DNA of 64,000 nt, from NCBI RefSeq assembly GCF_000219215.1, contig NC_015723.1, positions 1,426,001 through 1,490,000 on the forward strand, given 5' to 3'. A model generated the notes under the pieces. It worked only from the letters and a program-made list of their open reading frames with translations, had not been told where the DNA came from and ran no database searches. Position numbers and translations under genes: made by a program. Positions within the stretch are counted from its first letter, which is position 1. Each line of letters starts with the position of its first letter. Shown piece after piece: positions 28,414-38,491 of this stretch. The stretch comes from Cupriavidus necator N-1. GTDB lineage: Bacteria > Pseudomonadota > Gammaproteobacteria > Burkholderiales > Burkholderiaceae.

Positions 28414-29535
28414 TTACTTCATTCCTTGCATACACTCCTTCGGATCCATGGGCCCCAGGTTCTTGACGATTTCGAATTTCATGCCCTTCACCTGGGCGAT
28501 ATACATGTTCAGCCGGACGTGATGCTGACTGGGCACCATTTCAGCCGGCCCCCCTGGCCCCTGTGCGATCTTCGCGTGGTCCAGTGCTTTGATCACATCA
28601 TCCTGGTTTAGCGAGCCGGCTTCTTTTACCGCAGCCTCCCAGAGTTTCAGACCACGGTACAAGCCGGTGGCTGCGCTGCCAGCGGTGAATTTGGCTTCGC
28701 CTGGATAGAGCTTGTCATACTTCGCCAACAGTTCCTTGCTAAAAGGATCGCTGACGTTCTGGTAGTAGTCGAGGCAACTATATAGGCCCTCCACTTGTTC
28801 CGGCGGAAAGAAGCCAAGGAAGTTCTCCTCGAAGTACGTGCACACGAGGTGGCCGCCGCGCTTCATGAAGCCGGACTGATGGAGTTGTTCGAGGAACGAC
28901 CCCAGGCCGGGCGGAACTATCGTGTTGAATACCACCTCGGCTCCGCTGGAGATAATTTTTTCGATTGTCGCTTTATAGTCGGTATGGTCGAGCGGAAAGT
29001 ACTCGTCGCCGACGATCGAGCCGCCATGGGCGGTTGCCACCTCACGTAGCTTCCTGTTCATCGTGTGCGGCCAGATGTAATCAGCCGATGGACAGTAGAA
29101 CTTCTTTGCTCCGGTTTTCTGCATCAGCCATGGAATCGTAGATTCAACCTGCTGAGCAGGCACTGGGCCGGTGCAAAAGATCAGCGGGTGGCATTCCTCT
29201 CCCTCGTATTGCTCCGGATAGATGTAGAGCTTCTTGCCCTGCGAGACAGCAGGACCCTTGATGGCTTGCCTCATGGAGCTGTAAATGCCGCCGAAGACAA
29301 CGTCGACCTGATCTTGCTGGACGAGCTTCCGCGCCTTGGCTTCCCCAACGCTATCGGTCGTTGCGCTGTCCTCGAGGTACAGCTCGATCTTCCGTCCCAA
29401 CAAGCCCCCCCTTGCGTTGATCTCATTGATCACCATTTTGGCCACATTTGCATTGGCGATGCCCAAGAACGAGAGGGGACCTGTAATGTCGGTGATGACG
29501 CCCACCTTGATGGATCCACTTGTTGATTCACTCAT
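28414..29535 (-). CDS. Branched-chain/amide-type ABC substrate-binding protein without signal peptide
   Basis: 373 residues of the periplasmic-binding-protein type 1 fold, closest in pattern to the urea/short-chain-amide group (UrtA/FmdD) and to the cytoplasmic amide sensor AmiC. It begins MSESTSGSIKVGVITDITGP, so the mature fold starts at once with no signal peptide. Later stretches: INARGGLLGRKIELYLEDS and VVFGGIYSSMRQAI. GGGAGAAGAACCG precedes the ATG at 29535. No permease or ATPase genes are nearby. It may be a cytoplasmic sensor or a remnant of a transport operon; I cannot decide. Confidence 0.82.
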   Translation of the reverse strand: MSESTSGSIKVGVITDITGPLSFLGIANANVAKMVINEINARGGLLGRKIELYLEDSATTDSVGEAKARKLVQQDQVDVVFGGIYSSMRQAIKGPAVSQGKKLYIYPEQYEGEECHPLIFCTGPVPAQQVESTIPWLMQKTGAKKFYCPSADYIWPHTMNRKLREVATAHGGSIVGDEYFPLDHTDYKATIEKIISSGAEVVFNTIVPPGLGSFLEQLHQSGFMKRGGHLVCTYFEENFLGFFPPEQVEGLYSCLDYYQNVSDPFSKELLAKYDKLYPGEAKFTAGSAATGLYRGLKLWEAAVKEAGSLNQDDVIKALDHAKIAQGPGGPAEMVPSQHHVRLNMYIAQVKGMKFEIVKNLGPMDPKECMQGMK

Positions 29536-29806
29536 CGGTTCTTCTCCCTCAAACGGCCACGTTAAGCAGCGGAAGGCAAGGCCGCCGGCTTGCCCGGTAG
29601 CTGGGCGATATTGTCAAGACTAGTTCATTGGGGCATTTCTTCTGTCCACTACCTCATTAGCGATGCCCCGTTCAAGTTAAGAGTTAAGACGGCCAATGGC
29701 AGCCACAGGTTGTGGGGCAAGCGGCACATGATCGAAGTGCAAGTGGCTACTTAGGCCGATGAAGCGACGATCGCCAACCTTGAGAGCCGCTAGCCATCTG
29801 TAGTGG

Positions 29807-30984
<1,178 letters not shown>

Positions 30985-31142
30985 CTATCTTTTTTCCTCG
31001 TCGATTCCGGATTGTCCTCCTATCGACCTGTCCGAGGAAATTAGACCACCACAATCCTTCACCGGCCGTCCGGCGAGCGGAGGCTGGATGGCGGCACATC
31101 GGCCAACTCAACCCTTCCGCACTGAGCAGTCGAATGACTCAG

Positions 31143-31429
31143 TCACGCCCTTAGCGCTAGGTTCCCGAGGAGTGGCGAACCGCGCTTCCTCAAGGCGTTG
31201 AGGTAGCTGCTCTCGTCGTACCGAGCTCCTGTCTGCCAACAACGGTAGAGGATCCGTATCCACTTGAACGCCAATGCGCGAACCGCAGCCTGGTACGAGC
31301 TGCCCTTCGCTCGATACAGTCAAACTCGCGCCTGCCCTCACCGGCCGGCTGCAGGCAGATGTCATGTTTAGTATCGGCCCAATCGATGCCGACGAAGGCC
31401 TTGAATTGCTGATTCAACAGAGGTGCCAT
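31143..31429 (-). pseudogene. IS110-family transposase with large internal deletion
   Basis: The N-terminal 30 or so codons from 31429 read MAPLLNQQFKAFVGIDWADT and KHDICLQPAGE, the DEDD catalytic start of IS110 transposases. After about 31320 the sequence, in another frame, reads YRAKGSSYQAAVRALAFKWI, RILYRCWQTGARYDESSYLN and ends ALRKRGSPLLGNLALRA, the C-terminus of the same family. So about 300 central codons are missing and the ends are joined out of frame. Non-functional. Confidence 0.85.
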
Positions 31430-31630
31430 GTGAACCTCCACAAGTGATAGATTACTTGGCAGGGACATGCATGCTTGCGTTCAGCGAAGGCAATATAGTG
31501 AGCCGGTGCGACGGCGAGCCCTGAGTATTCGTTTGAGCGCAAGCGCACCTGTGGACTCGGAGCTAACTGAGCAATCGTCCTGGCGTTTGGGTCGGGATAT
31601 TCGTAGCCCACAGGTGCATGTCCCGCCTTC

Positions 31631-31651
31631 ACTGGCAGCTTCGCTGCCAGT
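31631..31651. repeat. Perfect hairpin near the IS110 remnant
   Basis: ACTGGCAGC / TTC / GCTGCCAGT, 9-bp arms. It lies about 200 bp upstream of the IS110 transposase start. It may be part of that element's end or of the old insertion target; not a typical terminator for a neighbouring gene. Confidence 0.45.
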
Positions 31652-31829
31652 CCCAAGGTATCGATGAAAGCGGGACGGACTATCTATAAAGGGTCGGGAA
31701 GCGCCGGTCGGCACCCTGCCCTCACTTGCCCCAGATCGGCGACGAATCGACCCGGTCAGTGGCGGCTACCTCGAAGGAGACCGCCCAAATCGGGGGCTGA
31801 TTAAGCGGCAGGCGGCGGGGTTCTCCTCC

Positions 31830-33201
31830 GAGCGTGTCAGATTTTCCGTGTGCCAGAGGTCATGAGATGCTTGTAAGCAAAACTGACCATGACCGTAGCG
31901 ATGTCCACCAAGAAGACCAAGAAACCGAAGGCACCCAAGCTTGTTTCCGACGAGCTGATTGACCAATTGCTGGCGCAGGTCGAGAACAAGGATGCCGAGT
32001 CGATTCTCGGCGAATCGGGCCTTGCCGGCCTGCTCAAGAAGCGGTTGGCCGAGCGCATGCTGGCCGCCGAACTGACGCACCATCTGGCTGCTGAGGCCCA
32101 GCAAGGCAGGAGCGGCAATCACCGCAACGGCACCAGCCCAAAGACCGTCCTCACGCCCAACGGCGAACTGGAATTGGACATTCCGCGCGACCGGCAGGCT
32201 ACCTTCGAGCCGCAACTTGTGGCCAAGTACCAGCGCCGGCTGCCTGGCTTTGATGACCACGTGATCAGCATGTATGCGCGCGGCATGAGCGTGCGTGAAA
32301 TCCAGGGTCACCTGCAGGAACTGTACGGCCTGCAGGTCTCGCCCGACCTGATCTCCACCATCACCGACGAGGTACTGGCGGAGGTCGAGCAATGGCAGCA
32401 GCGTCCGCTGGAGGCGATGTACCCCATCGTCTACTTCGACGCGCTGCGCCTTAAGATCCGCGACGAAGGCACCGTCAGGAACAAGGCCGTCTACCTGGCC
32501 TTGGGTATCCGCGCCGACGGGCGCAAGGAGGTGCTCGGGCTGTGGATCGAGCAAACCGAGGGCGCCAAGTTCTGGCTCAAGGTCTTCAACGAGTTGAAGA
32601 ACCGCGGCCTGGAGGACATCCTGGTCGCCGTCGTCGACGGCCTGCGCGGCTTCCCCCAGGCAATCGAGGCCGTCTACCCGGCCGCGCAAATCCAGACCTG
32701 CATCGTCCACCTGATCCGCAACTCGCTCAACCTGGCGAGCTGGAAGGATCGCAAGGGCCTGGCGACCGCGCTCAAGTCGATTTACCAGGCTGCCACGGCC
32801 GACGCCGCCGCCGGCGCGCTGCAGGCGTTCGCCGCCAGCGATTGGGGCCGGAAATTTCCCACGGTGGCCGACATGTGGCGCCGCCAATGGGAACAGGTCA
32901 TCCCGTTCTTCGTCTACCCGCCCGAAGTACGCAGGATCATCTACACGACCAACGCCATCGAAAGCATGCACATGCAGTTGCGCAAGATCGTCAAGAACCG
33001 GGGTCACTTCCCCAGCGACGAGGCGGCCAGCAAGCTGCTTTACCTGGCCTTGCGCAATATCGAGAAAGACTGGAAGATGCCGCCTATCACTTGGAAGCAG
33101 GCGGCCAACCAGTTCGCCATTCTCTTCGGCGACCGCTTCACCAACGCCCTACGCTGAAATTTTTTCAACCTACCTCAGCACACAGAATTCCTGACACCTC
33201 C
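31830..33201 (+). mobile_element. IS256-family insertion sequence (1372 bp, complete)
   Basis: Terminal inverted repeats: left GAGCGTGTCAGATTTTCCGT followed by GTGC; right, read inward, GGAGGTGTCAGGAATTCTGT followed by GTGC. It is flanked by an exact 8-bp target duplication TCTCCTCC (31822-31829 and 33202-33209). Encodes one intact Mutator-type transposase. All parts look functional. Confidence 0.93.
31889..33157 (+). CDS. IS256-family (Mutator-type) transposase
   Basis: 422 residues. DDE residues expected in YPIVYFDALRLKIRD (first Asp), AVVDGLRGFPQAIEAV (second Asp) and TTNAIESMHMQLRK (Glu), the last being the IS256 signature region. N-terminal part includes KRLAERMLAAELTHHL and GNHRNGTSPKTV, usual for the family. 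Start at 31889 (MTVAMSTKKTKK) or 31901. Fills most of the element. Confidence 0.94.
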   Translation: MTVAMSTKKTKKPKAPKLVSDELIDQLLAQVENKDAESILGESGLAGLLKKRLAERMLAAELTHHLAAEAQQGRSGNHRNGTSPKTVLTPNGELELDIPRDRQATFEPQLVAKYQRRLPGFDDHVISMYARGMSVREIQGHLQELYGLQVSPDLISTITDEVLAEVEQWQQRPLEAMYPIVYFDALRLKIRDEGTVRNKAVYLALGIRADGRKEVLGLWIEQTEGAKFWLKVFNELKNRGLEDILVAVVDGLRGFPQAIEAVYPAAQIQTCIVHLIRNSLNLASWKDRKGLATALKSIYQAATADAAAGALQAFAASDWGRKFPTVADMWRRQWEQVIPFFVYPPEVRRIIYTTNAIESMHMQLRKIVKNRGHFPSDEAASKLLYLALRNIEKDWKMPPITWKQAANQFAILFGDRFTNALR

Positions 33202-33267
33202 TCTCCTCCGGAGACCGCGGCTAACTTCGTCGTTGCCCCCGCTTTGGCACGCTGTCTCCAACAACGG

Positions 33268-34290
33268 CTATTTGTCGCACCTTCCCCTGTCTGCTGGTTT
33301 AGTGTTGCGCCACCGCGTCGGCGTCATCCCGAATTGCGCCGTGAACCAACGGACAAACGAGCCATAAGAGGAGTATCCGAGCGACTCGGCAATGCGGCCC
33401 AGCGAGAGGCTTCCGTTGTCCATATAGTGGATGACAAGATCGCGCCGTACGCTATTGACCATGTCGGAGAAGACCGCTCCGGTGCTTTCGAGCTGGCGCT
33501 GCAGCGTGCGCACGTTCATTCCCACGCCTTGAGCAACTTGCTCGATGGTAGCGCGCCCTATCGGAAGCATCAGATAGATCGCCTTGCGCACCTTGAGCAC
33601 AACTGACGGCTCGTTAGCCCCCGGCAACCCTTCAAGCAAGCGTTGGGCATGGCGTGCCATGATGGGGTCGGCAATGGGGTTGGGAATCTCCAGGTCGGCA
33701 GTTCGGCAAACCAGACCGTTGAACGAGCTTGCGAACTCCAGCTTCCCCCCGAAGATGCGGCGGTGCAGCCGCAGATCAGGTGGGGCGTCATGGGTGAAAT
33801 TGACGCTAAGAGGGTGCCAGGAGGTGCCCAGAAGCGTGCTACACATGCGTGACAGTGTGCCCAGTGCCAGCTCAACTGACTGTACGGATGGGCCGGCGTC
33901 ATCCGCGACGACGTCCTCCCGGACGAAAACCTTCTTGCCGACCTCCTCGATCCGGATGACCAGGAACTCATTCATCAGGTGCCGAAACTGAATCAACGTT
34001 CCGACAGCGTCGCGCAGGGTCCTTTGATGCGTGAGCAAAACGCTGACGACACCGAGGTCAGACAGTTGCCACAGGTCGGCCATACGCAGCCCGAATGTCG
34101 GACATTGTGTGATCCGCGTAGACTCTTCAAGCAAGGTAACGGCACCACTCCCGGAAATCCAGTGGTCCGGGTCCGCAAGCATCTCTCTGCTCAACCTCAA
34201 TTTCCGTAGCAACGGCTGCGGTTCCAGGCCCAATTGCTGCGCAACCTTGAAGTAGTTCCTGAGCACGCCAGTGCGAATCAATGTGGCCAT
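33268..34290 (-). CDS. AraC-family regulator with arabinose-binding-type N-domain
   Basis: 340 residues. N-terminal domain of the Arabinose_bd type (OruR/ArgR-like group): GVLRNYFKVAQQLGLEPQPL through LTHQRTLRDAVGTLIQFRHL. C-terminal double HTH: IEQVAQGVGMNVRTLQRQLE and SLGRIAESLGYSSYGSFVRW, ending FGMTPTRWRN. Divergent from the BKACE operon across 200 bp that hold a 15-bp direct repeat and a palindrome, so it very likely regulates that operon. The inducer is unknown. Confidence 0.9.
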   Translation of the reverse strand: MATLIRTGVLRNYFKVAQQLGLEPQPLLRKLRLSREMLADPDHWISGSGAVTLLEESTRITQCPTFGLRMADLWQLSDLGVVSVLLTHQRTLRDAVGTLIQFRHLMNEFLVIRIEEVGKKVFVREDVVADDAGPSVQSVELALGTLSRMCSTLLGTSWHPLSVNFTHDAPPDLRLHRRIFGGKLEFASSFNGLVCRTADLEIPNPIADPIMARHAQRLLEGLPGANEPSVVLKVRKAIYLMLPIGRATIEQVAQGVGMNVRTLQRQLESTGAVFSDMVNSVRRDLVIHYMDNGSLSLGRIAESLGYSSYGSFVRWFTAQFGMTPTRWRNTKPADRGRCDK

Positions 34291-34360
34291 CGTTTCTCCG
34301 TTACTCGGGAAGTAACCCAGAGCCGTTCGTTCAGGGGAAACCCGGGTATTCCGAATATTC

Positions 34361-34396
34361 TGTCATGAAATGAGACATGAATGTCATGAAATGAGA
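34361..34396. promoter_or_regulatory. Two 15-bp direct repeats, probable AraC-type operator
   Basis: TGTCATGAAATGAGA occurs at 34361-34375 and again at 34382-34396, an exact repeat with 21-bp period (two helical turns), inside the divergent promoter region. Direct repeats on one face of the DNA are the usual binding site for AraC-type dimers. Confidence 0.65.
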
Positions 34397-34410
34397 GAAA
34401 GCGACCGCCC

Positions 34411-34432
34411 CGGGATTACTAGACTAATCCCG
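34411..34432. promoter_or_regulatory. Palindrome before the BKACE gene
   Basis: CGGGATTA / CTAGAC / TAATCCCG, perfect 8-bp arms, 58 bp upstream of the BKACE start. May be an operator or an RNA hairpin in the leader. Confidence 0.5.
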
Positions 34433-34490
34433 GTTCGAGCTCAACAGTTCGTTGCGGCGCCGATAGCTACCCCCCATTAAGGAGAACGAA

Positions 34491-35549
34491 ATGCAATTTC
34501 TGGATGATTCGCTGCACCCGGAGAACATGGACAAGGTCGTGATCACGGTGGCCCCCTACGGTCCGGAGTGGATGCCGGAAGATTTTCCCGAAGACATCCC
34601 TGTGACCATGGAAGCGCAAATCCAGAAGGCAGTCGATTGCTATGAGGCCGGCGCCAGCGTGCTGCACCTGCATGTGCGCGAACCGGATGGCAAGGGCTCC
34701 AAGCGCCTGTCCATGTTCAACGAACTGATCGCCGGCGTGCGCAAGGCGGTGCCGGACATGATCATTCAGGTCGGCGGCTCGATTTCGTTTGCACCGGAAG
34801 ACGATGGCCAGGCTGCCAAGTGGCTGTCGGACGACACCCGACACGCACTGGCCGAACTGGACCCGAAACCGGACCAGGTGACGGTAGCGCTCAACACCAT
34901 CCAGATGAATATCATGGAGTTGATCTATCCGGAATTCTACGAAGGCACGTCCCTCGCCAATCCGGCTACGTACGATGCCTACCGTGAAATGATCGTTCCG
35001 GCAGGCCCGACCTGGGCGGAAGAACACTTGCGCCGCCTGCAGAATGCCGGCATCCAGCCGCACTTTCAGTTGGTTGGCATGCACGCGCTCGAAACGCTGG
35101 ACCGCATGGTGCGCAAGGGGGTCTACAAGGGCCCGCTGAACCTGACCTGCATCGGCATCGGTGGCGGCCACCATGGACCGCATCCGTACAACCTGTTCGA
35201 CTTCATCCAACGTGCACCGGATGGCTGCACCGTTACCGCAGAGTCGTTGTTCAAGAACGTACTTCCGTGGAACACGATGGCGTTGGCGATGGGTATGCAT
35301 GTGCGCTGCGGCATTGAGGACACCCTCATCGATCAGCATGGCAAGCGCTTCACCTCGGTGCAGCAGGTGCAGCAGCTCGTGCGAATCGCCAAGGAGTTGG
35401 GCCGCGAGATCGCCGATGGCAAGGAAGCGCGGGAAATCTACCGTATTGGCACCTGGTACGACGATGTCGATGAAACCCTGGCCGCCAACGGCATGACCCC
35501 GAACCGCAAGCCTGGTGTCAAGAACGTGCCGCTGCGCCGCGCAGCCTGA
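34491..35549 (+). CDS. Beta-keto acid cleavage enzyme (BKACE, DUF849)
   Basis: 352 residues. BKACE enzymes condense a beta-keto acid with acetyl-CoA, giving acetoacetate and a new CoA ester. The zinc-binding start is VLHLHVREPDGKGSKRL near residue 60; later GSISFAPEDDGQA and a C-terminal PRKPG-like tail. AAGGAGAACGAA precedes the ATG at 34491. The substrate cannot be read from the sequence; residues lining the pocket differ among the family. First gene of an operon with a TctC protein and a carboxymuconolactone decarboxylase-like protein. Confidence 0.88.
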   Translation: MQFLDDSLHPENMDKVVITVAPYGPEWMPEDFPEDIPVTMEAQIQKAVDCYEAGASVLHLHVREPDGKGSKRLSMFNELIAGVRKAVPDMIIQVGGSISFAPEDDGQAAKWLSDDTRHALAELDPKPDQVTVALNTIQMNIMELIYPEFYEGTSLANPATYDAYREMIVPAGPTWAEEHLRRLQNAGIQPHFQLVGMHALETLDRMVRKGVYKGPLNLTCIGIGGGHHGPHPYNLFDFIQRAPDGCTVTAESLFKNVLPWNTMALAMGMHVRCGIEDTLIDQHGKRFTSVQQVQQLVRIAKELGREIADGKEAREIYRIGTWYDDVDETLAANGMTPNRKPGVKNVPLRRAA

Positions 35550-35760
35550 GTCGACTACGGCACAGACGAGAAGTCGGTCCAGTTGATATGTGCACTCCAG
35601 CCTGAATTGCGACAACTGGATCGATCTGCTTTGTCTTGTTCGCTACTGCTGACGTCAGTCATGAGGAGCAAGTCTGAGCGCCCCTGCTCATGCCAGACAC
35701 ACCTGTCATTCGCACAACCACCGCATACGACGCCGTAACAACACATACGCAAAGGGCCAA

Positions 35761-36759
35761 ATGACCTCGAACATCATCCGGCTTGTACGCCGTACCTGCC
35801 TTGCAACACTGTTGTCCGCCCTGCCCCTCTCCAGCGCACTGGCGGAAGGGGATTGGCCCAATCGCCCCATCCGCATCCTCGTTCCAGCTCCGGCGGGGGG
35901 CGCATCCGACATGATCGCACGTACGATTGCGGAGAGCATGCGCCAGAACCTCAGACAATCCGTGGTGGTTGAAAACAAGCCCGGCGCGGGCGGCATCATT
36001 GCCACGGACGCAATGCTCGGCGCGCCACGCGATGGCTACACATTCGTGCTGTCTCCCAACTCGCTAGTGACGGAGAACCCGTACAGCTACAAATTCCGCT
36101 TCGATCCCTTCAAGGATGTGGTACCGGTCGCTGAAGTGGCCAGCGTGCCGCTGGTGCTGGTTGCCGACCCTCGTCTGCCGGTCACCAATCTCAGCGAGAT
36201 GGTGGCCTACGTGAAGGCACATCCGGGAAAGGTCTCCTACGCGTCCTACAGCTCGGGTACGATTTCTCACATCAAAGGCATGCAGTTCAACAAGGCGGCC
36301 GGGCTGGACATGGAGCACGTCGGCTACAAGGGCTCGCCCCCTGCGCTCACCGACCTGATGGGCGGCCAGATTCAGATCATGTTTGACGGCATGGGCACCG
36401 CGCTTGCGCTCGTGAAACCCGGCAAGGTCCGGGCGCTGGCGGTGACATCGGCCGAGCGTTCGCCGTTCCTGCCCGATGTGCCGACAATGGCGGAAGCGGG
36501 CTATCCAAATCTCAGCCAGATCATGGGCACCAGCGTCTGGTCCACGCCAGACGTGCCGGCTGCCATCCGCAGCAGGCTGCAGAGGGAGCTACTCAAGGCC
36601 GTCTCATCCCCTTCGGTGAAGAGCCAGCTTGCGGCACTTGGAATGAACCCAGGGAGTCCCACGCAGACGACGGCCGATTTGGAGAAGACGCTCAAGCGGG
36701 AGAACGAGCGGACAGGTCAGGCACTACGTGCCATCAACTACAAGCCCTCCTTGAACTGA
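35761..36759 (+). CDS. Bug/TctC-family periplasmic solute-binding protein
   Basis: 332 residues with a signal peptide (basic RLVRR, hydrophobic ATLLSALPLSS, cleavage near ALA-EGDWP). Mature protein starts with WPNRPIRILVPAPAGGASD, the hallmark of the Bug family, and contains VVENKPGAGG. These proteins bind carboxylates or related compounds; only some work with TctAB permeases, and none is present here. About 210 bp separate it from BKACE, but same strand and theme suggest joint regulation. The next gene starts 5 bp after its stop. Confidence 0.93.
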   Translation: MTSNIIRLVRRTCLATLLSALPLSSALAEGDWPNRPIRILVPAPAGGASDMIARTIAESMRQNLRQSVVVENKPGAGGIIATDAMLGAPRDGYTFVLSPNSLVTENPYSYKFRFDPFKDVVPVAEVASVPLVLVADPRLPVTNLSEMVAYVKAHPGKVSYASYSSGTISHIKGMQFNKAAGLDMEHVGYKGSPPALTDLMGGQIQIMFDGMGTALALVKPGKVRALAVTSAERSPFLPDVPTMAEAGYPNLSQIMGTSVWSTPDVPAAIRSRLQRELLKAVSSPSVKSQLAALGMNPGSPTQTTADLEKTLKRENERTGQALRAINYKPSLN

Positions 36760-36764
36760 CCGCC

Positions 36765-37175
36765 ATGCACGACGACAAGTACACCGGTACAAGTACCCTG
36801 CCAGCCACGCCCATCAGCGACAGCTTGCGCGCGAGCGGCTATTGGAATCCGGAGTGGAACAGCTTCACCGAGCTAGACCCCATCTGGACCGAGAAATTCC
36901 TCGACATGGCCATGCATCCTATGGCCAAGGGGCTGATAGAGCCAAAGGTCTGGGAGTTCATCTCCATAGCCGTCGATGTATCCTGCACGCACATGTACGG
37001 TCCTGGTACGCGGCGCCATATCCGCCGGGCGCTCGAGCTCGGCGCCACCAAGGAAGAGATCGCCGCTGTCCTTCAAGGCGTCAGTGTTCTAGGCTTGCAC
37101 GCGAACAGCATGGGTGCGCCGATGCTGCTCGAAGAAGTCGCGCGCTTTGACGCGCATTCTCAAAGCAAGAAGTGA
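36765..37175 (+). CDS. Carboxymuconolactone decarboxylase-like (AhpD fold) protein
   Basis: 136 residues. AhpD-like helical fold: KFLDMAMHPMAKGLIEPKVW, then CTHMYGPGTRRHIRRALELG and ATKEEIAAVLQGVSVLGLH. There is a single cysteine with following histidines, not the CxxC of peroxidase-type AhpD, so a decarboxylase or other lyase role fits better. Start at 36765, only 5 bp after the TctC stop, so translationally linked. Ends at a strong terminator. Confidence 0.85.
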   Translation: MHDDKYTGTSTLPATPISDSLRASGYWNPEWNSFTELDPIWTEKFLDMAMHPMAKGLIEPKVWEFISIAVDVSCTHMYGPGTRRHIRRALELGATKEEIAAVLQGVSVLGLHANSMGAPMLLEEVARFDAHSQSKK

Positions 37176-37193
37176 ATCTCTTCCATCCAAGGC

Positions 37194-37234
37194 AAAGCAT
37201 GCCAGTCAGCCTCATGTGCTGACTGGCATGCTTT
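37194..37234 (+). terminator. Strong hairpin terminator
   Basis: AAAGCATGCCAGTCAGC / CTCATGT / GCTGACTGGCATGCTTT: perfect 17-bp stem, 7-nt loop, with A's on one side and T's on the other. It can stop transcription from both sides, fitting the convergent operons that meet here. Confidence 0.9.
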
Positions 37235-37393
37235 CGGGTCTTCAGCGTTTTCCGGGAAAGGGTCTCATCTCGTTTGACAGCAACAACACCAGTCAAGGCG
37301 GCAGGCGCCATGTCAGGCTGCAATAAACACAGCAGTCCGCCCTCGCCAACTGGCACCGGGCACGCCATTGCAGCGTGCCCGGCTTGCAGACGC

Positions 37394-38395
37394 TTACTCG
37401 ACCGCGATGCCTTTGTCGCGGATCACCTTGCCCCACTTGGCATAGTCCTGCTGGATGCGCTGGGCCATCTGTGCCGGCGCCTGGTAGTTGGCAATGGCAC
37501 CGGCCTTCAGCAATTTGTCCTGGACATCCTTGTCGGCCAGGATCTTGCCGACCTCGCCCGAGACGCGGTCCACCACCTCTTTGGGCGTTCCCGGCGGCGC
37601 CAGCAGGCCGCCCCAGGAAACGGCGTCGTAGCCCTTGAAGCCTTGCTCGGCAATGGTCTTGACGTCGGGCAGCATGCTCACGCGCTGCGGCGAGCCGACC
37701 GCGATGGCGCGCAGCTTGCCCGCCTGGATGTGCGGCAGCGCGGCGACGAGGTCGGCGTACATGATCGGGACCTGGCCACCGAGGGTGTCGCTGATCGCGG
37801 GCACGCCGCCCTTGTAGGGCACGTGCTGCATCTCGAAGCCGCCCATCTGCTTGAGCAGTTCCATGCTCAGGTGGCCGAAGCTGCCCGCGCCGGAGCTGGT
37901 GTAGTTGAGCTTGCCCGGCTGTGCCTTGGCCTGTGCGATCAGCTTGGGCAGGTCCGTCACGCTGGGCAGCAGCGTCGGGTTGACCACCACCACGATCGGC
38001 AGGTCATAGACGGTGGCGACGGGCGTGAAGTCCCTGGTCGTGTCGTAGCCCGCCTTCTTGTACAGGTGCGGCGCCAGCAGCGTGGGCGTGGCCAGCATCA
38101 TCAGCGTGTAGCCGTCGGGCGCGCTCTTGGCCACCTGGGCGGCAGCGATGGAACCCGATGCACCGGCGCGGTTCTCCACCACCACCGGCTGCTTGAGGCG
38201 CTCGGCCAGCTTCTGGCCGACGATACGCGACGCCGTATCCGTGGGCCCGCCCGGCGGGAACGGCACGACGAGCTTGATCGGCTTGCTCGGCCAGGATTGC
38301 GCGAAAGCGCTGCCGACCAGCAGCGGCACCGCGGCCAGGGCCAGGATGGCACGACGCCGGGAGTGGACCATACGGGTGAAATTTCGAGTACGCAC
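37394..38395 (-). CDS. Bug/TctC-family periplasmic solute-binding protein
   Basis: 333 residues from a GTG at 38395 with GGA nine bases upstream; ATG at 38371 is an alternative. Signal peptide HSRRRAILALAAVPLLVGSA-FAQ. The mature start QSWPSKPIKLVVPFPPGGPT and VVENRAGASG identify the Bug family. It lies 96 bp downstream of a CaiB/BaiF CoA-transferase gene and probably forms an operon with it: uptake or sensing of an acid which the transferase then activates to a CoA ester. Confidence 0.92.
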   Translation of the reverse strand: MRTRNFTRMVHSRRRAILALAAVPLLVGSAFAQSWPSKPIKLVVPFPPGGPTDTASRIVGQKLAERLKQPVVVENRAGASGSIAAAQVAKSAPDGYTLMMLATPTLLAPHLYKKAGYDTTRDFTPVATVYDLPIVVVVNPTLLPSVTDLPKLIAQAKAQPGKLNYTSSGAGSFGHLSMELLKQMGGFEMQHVPYKGGVPAISDTLGGQVPIMYADLVAALPHIQAGKLRAIAVGSPQRVSMLPDVKTIAEQGFKGYDAVSWGGLLAPPGTPKEVVDRVSGEVGKILADKDVQDKLLKAGAIANYQAPAQMAQRIQQDYAKWGKVIRDKGIAVE

Positions 38396-38491
38396 GATTG
38401 TTGTTCCAGTTGAATCAGTGCAAGGGAACCCAAGCCCCCTTGCCGGGCAGGGCTGCGCGGACGTTCATGTGCGTCCGCGCGGCACGAATGC

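Noticed and set aside
37274..38413. A 379-residue plus-strand frame opposite the second TctC gene
   Set aside because: Antisense shadow; the minus strand has a signal peptide and the full Bug-family pattern.
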